Shown here piece by piece: positions 63,804 to 64,000 of a stretch of DNA of 64,000 bases (within the stretch, counting starts at the first letter, position 1; each line of letters opens with the position of its first letter). Under the pieces are notes generated by a model that did no database searches, had not been told where the DNA came from, and saw only the letters and a list, made by a program, of their open reading frames with translations. The stretch comes from JAKFEE01 sp036675815 (GTDB lineage Bacteria > Pseudomonadota > Alphaproteobacteria > Rhodospirillales > Magnetospirillaceae). Location: NCBI GenBank assembly GCA_036675815.1, contig JAKFEE010000017.1, positions 31,690 through 95,689 of the forward strand. Direction: 5' to 3'. The translations under genes were made by a program, and so were the position numbers.

Positions 63804-63959
63804 GGAACCTCCGATTCGGCGGAAGCGGGTCTTGTAGCGCAGGCCAGCGGGGCGGCGCAACCTGCCGACCCCCGGCGGCAGGGCTCCGAACTCAGGTTAA
63901 CGCGGTTTACGGCTTGCCACGGCCGTGATTCTCTGCGTCGCCCAGATCGGAGAAGCCCC

Positions 63960-64000
63960 ATGCCCGCGATTGCCGCAGCCTTCGGCGAGAAGTCACGCCT
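63960..64000 (+). CDS. Start of a further coding region (partial)
   Basis: An ATG at 63960 preceded by GGAGAAG begins a frame MPAIAAAFGEKSR that runs off the right edge after 13 codons. It is divergent from ettA. Too short to identify; listed because the ribosome binding site is good. Confidence 0.4.
   Translation, partial: MPAIAAAFGEKSR

Overview
The window is a 64 kb piece of a high-GC, densely coding chromosome from an alphaproteobacterium, most likely a Rhodospirillales-type organism. This rests on gene content only: an ~1600-residue NAD-glutamate dehydrogenase, PetP/PetR-type regulators followed by a histidine kinase, a NDUFAF7/MidA-type methyltransferase, a phasin, a membrane-anchored cytochrome c with a CAACH motif, UbiK, SCO1, Kdo and heptose genes of a Gram-negative outer membrane, and an encapsulated-ferritin operon of the type known from Rhodospirillum. 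No rRNA, CRISPR array, prophage or intact transposon was seen. Almost everything is core chromosome, with many 4-base ATGA/GTGA start-stop overlaps. Layout: 1-2.9 kb (minus) cytochrome c, hisN and a partial yejA-type binding protein. 3-4.6 kb kdsB-pheA. 4.7-7.1 kb (minus) xseA and an M23 peptidase. 7.3-8.6 kb purD, followed by a cluster of short palindromic repeats. 8.9-12.5 kb a MarR regulator, an M17 aminopeptidase, a GST and a TAXI binding protein. 12.7-17.1 kb an envelope cluster: hldD, lgt, midA-like methyltransferase, pgeF and a lipoprotein. 17.2-20.7 kb prs, rplY, pth, ychF. 21.4-24.3 kb ligD and an unexplained possible small-transcript region. 24.3-31.1 kb a HerA-like ATPase, copper/cytochrome-oxidase accessory genes (TauE/SafE-like, SCO1), ycgN, a YgjP-type metalloprotein, a half-size GDT1 protein, a Bcr/CflA transporter and prolyl aminopeptidase. 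31.2-31.8 kb tRNA-Arg(CCT) and a decayed IS5-family transposase. 31.8-34.4 kb (minus) rph-rdgB-hemW. 34.5-37.5 kb ubiK, ybjN-like, proC, a TetR-type regulator and a phasin. 37.6-41.1 kb (minus) petP-petR-kinase, divergent from ilvE. 41.1-49 kb (minus) an aldose dehydrogenase, then uvrC-pgsA-mobB-moeA-moaD-moaE plus a FAD oxidoreductase coupled to moaE. 49.4-50.6 kb a folB-SDR pair. 50.7-51.9 kb the encapsulated ferritin and encapsulin shell operon. 52-54 kb an EF-G-like GTPase paralogue. 54.4-56.8 kb a ribbon-helix-helix protein and a class A penicillin-binding protein. 56.8-64 kb the large glutamate dehydrogenase, a small membrane protein, EttA and the first codons of one more gene. The most distinctive system is the two-gene iron-storage nanocompartment at 50682-51918. 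The cargo is an encapsulated ferritin with a C-terminal targeting peptide, and the shell gene's ribosome binding site lies in the cargo's last codons. This system type is already described in related bacteria. The least explained stretch is 23950-24250, where promoter-like hexamers, a Cys-rich mini-ORF and a good rho-independent terminator together suggest an unannotated small transcript. Several short inverted-repeat elements (4638-4709, 8641-8719, 8802-8840, 18151-18263) look like dispersed genomic repeats. All functions are from reading motifs and gene order by eye; no database search was run.
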